Source: Desulfovibrio sp.
GTDB taxonomy: Bacteria; Desulfobacterota; Desulfovibrionia; Desulfovibrionales; Desulfovibrionaceae
Reading direction: 5' to 3'
Length of the DNA: 64,000 nucleotides
Assembly (NCBI GenBank): GCA_031287575.1
Contig: JAITSV010000070.1
Coordinates: 1 to 64,000, forward strand
The notes beneath the pieces were generated by a model, which saw only the letters and a program-made list of their open reading frames with translations, was not told the origin of the DNA and ran no database searches. Below, piece after piece: positions 61,774-64,000 of the stretch. Position 1 is the first letter of the stretch. The number at the start of each line of letters is the position of its first letter. The translations under genes were made by a program, and so were the position numbers.

Positions 61774-64000
61774 GCCGGAAGGCTTCCAGCCGCCCCGCGC
61801 GGGCCTGATACTGCTCCAGTGCATCGTGGCGGGGCTGTTCTTTTTGTTCGTGGTGCGTTTCTGGTACCTGCAGATTCACCGGGGCGAGGAATTCGCGCGC
61901 CTGGCCCGCGAGAACCGGCTGCGCCAGGAGCGCATCTACGCCTCGCGCGGGCTGCTGCGCGATCGCGACGGCCGCTTGCTGGCCGAAAACCGGCCCGCCT
62001 TCGGCCTGGCCCTGGTGCGCGAAGACTGCCGCGACATTCCCTCCACCCTGGCCCAGGTCAGCGAATGGACGGGCATCCCCCTCGACCAGCTCACCGCCAA
62101 GTTCAACCAGGACCGCCAGCGGGTGAAGCCCTTCGAGCATCTGCTGCTCATCTCCGACATGCCCTTCGACCTGCTGGCGCGCATCGAGAACCGCGTGCTG
62201 CAATGGCCGGGCCTGGAGATCGTCACCCGCTCCAAGCGCAACTACCCGCAGGGCGAGCTGATGGCCCACATCCTGGGGTACGTGGCCGAAGCCAACGAAA
62301 AGGAGCTGGAGGACGACAAGGACCTGAACCTTGGCGACTTCGTGGGCAAGCAGGGGCTGGAACTGGTGCTGGAACGCCGCCTGCGCGGCCAGAAGGGCCT
62401 GCACCAGCTGGAAGTGGACGTGCTGGGACGCCAGTTGAACAAGAAGCTGGTGCAGGAGCCGCAGAGCGGCGAAAACATCGATCTCGCCATCGACCTCGGT
62501 TTGCAGCAGGTGGCCTGGGACGCGCTGGAGGACGAAACCGGCTGCGTGGTGGCCATGGACCCCGACACCGGCAAGCTGCTGGCCCTGGTCACCAAGCCGT
62601 CGTTCGACAACAACGCCTTTGCCGCCGGGCTTTCGCTGAAGGAATGGACGGCCCTGCGCGACAACCCCCGCCACCCCCTGCAGAACCGCGTCATCCAGAG
62701 CGTGTACCCGCCCGGCTCGGTATGGAAGCTGATGATGGCGGGCATGCTGCTGAACGAGGGCGTGAATCCCACGGATTCCGTGTGGTGCACGGGCGAGGTG
62801 GCGCTGGGCAAGCAGGTGTTCCGCTGCTGGAAGAAGGGCGGCCATGGCCGCGTGGACATGCTGCGCTCGCTCATCGAATCGTGCGACGTGTACTACTACC
62901 AGATGAGCGACCGCTTCGGCATCGACAAGATCGAGGCCTTCGCCAAGGCCTGCGGCTTCGGCGCGCCCACGGGCATCGATCTGCCGCACGAAAAGTCGGG
63001 CCTGGTGCCCTCCAAGCAGTGGAAGCGCCGCCGCTTCGGCGAGCCGTGGCACCGGGGCGAGACGCTGAACGTCTCCATCGGCCAGGGCTTCACCCTGGTC
63101 ACGCCGGTGCAGGTGGCCTCGTTCGTCTCCGCCCTGATGAACGGCGGCAAGCTGCTGAAGCCCAGCCTGCTGGCCGACGAGGACCCCGTGGTGCGGTCCT
63201 CGCTGCCGTTCACCGCCGCCGGGCGCAAGATGATTCTCGACGGCATGCGCCAGACCGTCAACGACGACCGGGGCACCGCCAAGGTGCTGCGCCGTTCCGA
63301 TGCCGTCATGGGCGGCAAGACCGGCACCGCGCAGGTCACCAAGCTGAAGATGGTGGGCGAAGAGCGCGTGCGCACCGAAAACCTGGCCTACGAGCACCGC
63401 GACCACGCCTGGATCGCCACGTGGGGCGAAAAGGCGGGCAAGCGGCTGGTGGTGGTGGTCATGCTGGAGCACGGCGGCCACGGCGGTTCCGACGCCGGTC
63501 CCGTGGCGCGCCGGGTGTACGACAAGTTTTTCGGCACGCCGCCGGGTGCGGCGCCGGTGGTGCCCGCCGGGCAGACAGCCCCGGCCGGCCCGGCCGTGCC
63601 GGGCGTGGCGGTTCCCGTTCTGCCCGGCCAGCCCGGCCAGCCTGGCCAACTGGTTCCGCAGGTGCAGCCTGCCCCGGCCTCGCGCCCAGCCGTCCCCGTA
63701 CCGCAGCCCAGTCAGCCCAGTCAGCCCGGTCAGCCCAGTCAGCCCAGTCAGCCCGGTCCGCAGGACGCGCAAGATCAACTGGACCGGCAGGACGAAGGGC
63801 TGCGCATCGTGCCCACGGGCCGTTCGGCGCGGCCCGCCGGGCGTGACCGCCGTCTGACTGGACCGGGCGGGGCGGTCGAGGCCCCCGAAGTCGAGGACGC
63901 GCGCGAGGGGCAGCACCGCTACGACCCCGACACCTTCGATCCCGACGCCGACACGCCGGACGGGCGGGGCGGCGACGACGGCGTGGTGCCGCCGCTGCGG
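61757..64000 (+). CDS. mrdA: Penicillin-binding protein 2, elongation transpeptidase (3' end outside window)
   Basis: 748 codons are visible and the frame is still open at 64000. After a short cytoplasmic start comes a membrane helix (LLQCIVAGLFFLFVVRFWYL), a dimerisation domain (RENRLRQERIYASRGLLRDRDG, LGYVAEANEKEL) and the transpeptidase domain, with Ser321-x-x-Lys324 in PPGSVWKLM, Ser375-Cys-Asp377 and Lys521-Thr-Gly (KTGTAQV). It crosslinks lateral wall peptidoglycan with MreBCD. The C-terminal 150 or more residues are low complexity, with Gln-Pro-Ser/Gly repeats from a 9-bp DNA repeat (about 63705-63755), longer than usual for PBP2. The stop codon was not seen. Confidence 0.93.
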   Translation, partial: MRIQFEPEGFQPPRAGLILLQCIVAGLFFLFVVRFWYLQIHRGEEFARLARENRLRQERIYASRGLLRDRDGRLLAENRPAFGLALVREDCRDIPSTLAQVSEWTGIPLDQLTAKFNQDRQRVKPFEHLLLISDMPFDLLARIENRVLQWPGLEIVTRSKRNYPQGELMAHILGYVAEANEKELEDDKDLNLGDFVGKQGLELVLERRLRGQKGLHQLEVDVLGRQLNKKLVQEPQSGENIDLAIDLGLQQVAWDALEDETGCVVAMDPDTGKLLALVTKPSFDNNAFAAGLSLKEWTALRDNPRHPLQNRVIQSVYPPGSVWKLMMAGMLLNEGVNPTDSVWCTGEVALGKQVFRCWKKGGHGRVDMLRSLIESCDVYYYQMSDRFGIDKIEAFAKACGFGAPTGIDLPHEKSGLVPSKQWKRRRFGEPWHRGETLNVSIGQGFTLVTPVQVASFVSALMNGGKLLKPSLLADEDPVVRSSLPFTAAGRKMILDGMRQTVNDDRGTAKVLRRSDAVMGGKTGTAQVTKLKMVGEERVRTENLAYEHRDHAWIATWGEKAGKRLVVVVMLEHGGHGGSDAGPVARRVYDKFFGTPPGAAPVVPAGQTAPAGPAVPGVAVPVLPGQPGQPGQLVPQVQPAPASRPAVPVPQPSQPSQPGQPSQPSQPGPQDAQDQLDRQDEGLRIVPTGRSARPAGRDRRLTGPGGAVEAPEVEDAREGQHRYDPDTFDPDADTPDGRGGDDGVVPPLR

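Overview
The window looks like the chromosome of a GC-rich sulfate reducer of the Desulfovibrionaceae, most like the Desulfovibrio/Nitratidesulfovibrio vulgaris group. The evidence is a CobA-HemD fusion, a rubredoxin, a TupABC tungstate importer, an XerC-fold/TOBE regulator divergent from a TSUP exporter, many sensor kinases, and a gene order resembling my recollection of D. vulgaris. It is mostly ordinary core chromosome. I see no insertion sequence, prophage, CRISPR array or functional integrase. Two small AT-rich patches (about 41260-41690 and 56117-56520) look acquired.

Layout. 1-4817: cysteine-rich DUF3795 protein, cobA-hemD, MOSC protein, purN, LysE-type exporter. 4959-8683 (minus): a periplasmic binding protein translationally overlapped with a histidine kinase. 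8913-11259: AMMECR1 protein and an MFS carrier. 11318-17493: exported protein, universal stress protein, PAS histidine kinase and sigma-54 response regulator, closely packed. 17934-20600: tupABC. 20693-24445: terminator, then (minus) a LytTR regulator followed by acetyl-CoA synthetase. 25000-28718 (minus): polar amino-acid ABC importer glnQ-glnH-glnP with a fused permease. 29286-32818: histidine kinase, then TPR and PilZ proteins on the other strand. 33031-40599 (minus): rhodanese-like/YceI fusion, pirin, small conserved protein, M29 aminopeptidase, TPR protein plus lipoprotein, GyrI-like protein. 40914-44202: HU, an AT-rich orphan gene, glycerate kinase, BON lipoprotein, rubredoxin. 44456-49654 (minus): class V aminotransferase, murI, pyridoxal kinase, NYN-domain protein, TSUP exporter. 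50103-54790 (plus): TunR-like regulator, hisD, purC, fabI. 55193-56116: micro membrane protein, tRNA-Ser(GGA), SRP 4.5S RNA, an unexplained structured stretch and a terminator. 56140-58894 (minus): AT-rich orphan, small conserved protein, O6-alkylguanine methyltransferase, radical SAM protein. 58970-64000 (plus): rod-shape operon mreB-mreC-mreD-mrdA, running off the end.

How the genes connect. Tungstate/molybdate homeostasis is represented by tupABC, the MOSC protein and the TunR-like/TSUP pair. Signal transduction is heavy: three histidine kinases, one NtrC-type regulator, one LytTR regulator and a PilZ protein. Cell-shape genes close the window.

Most notable observations: (i) mreB carries an in-frame TAG in its highly conserved N-terminal third, and mreC just downstream has no standard start codon that keeps its membrane anchor (ATT is the best candidate); (ii) a family of imperfect palindromic elements lies immediately after the stop codons of purN, the class V aminotransferase gene, murI and fabI; (iii) a structured, gene-free stretch between the SRP RNA and a strong terminator may be a new small RNA; (iv) a 42-bp inverted repeat lies between the TunR-like regulator and the TSUP exporter; (v) 9-21 bp tandem arrays are very frequent, both intergenic and in frame inside proteins.
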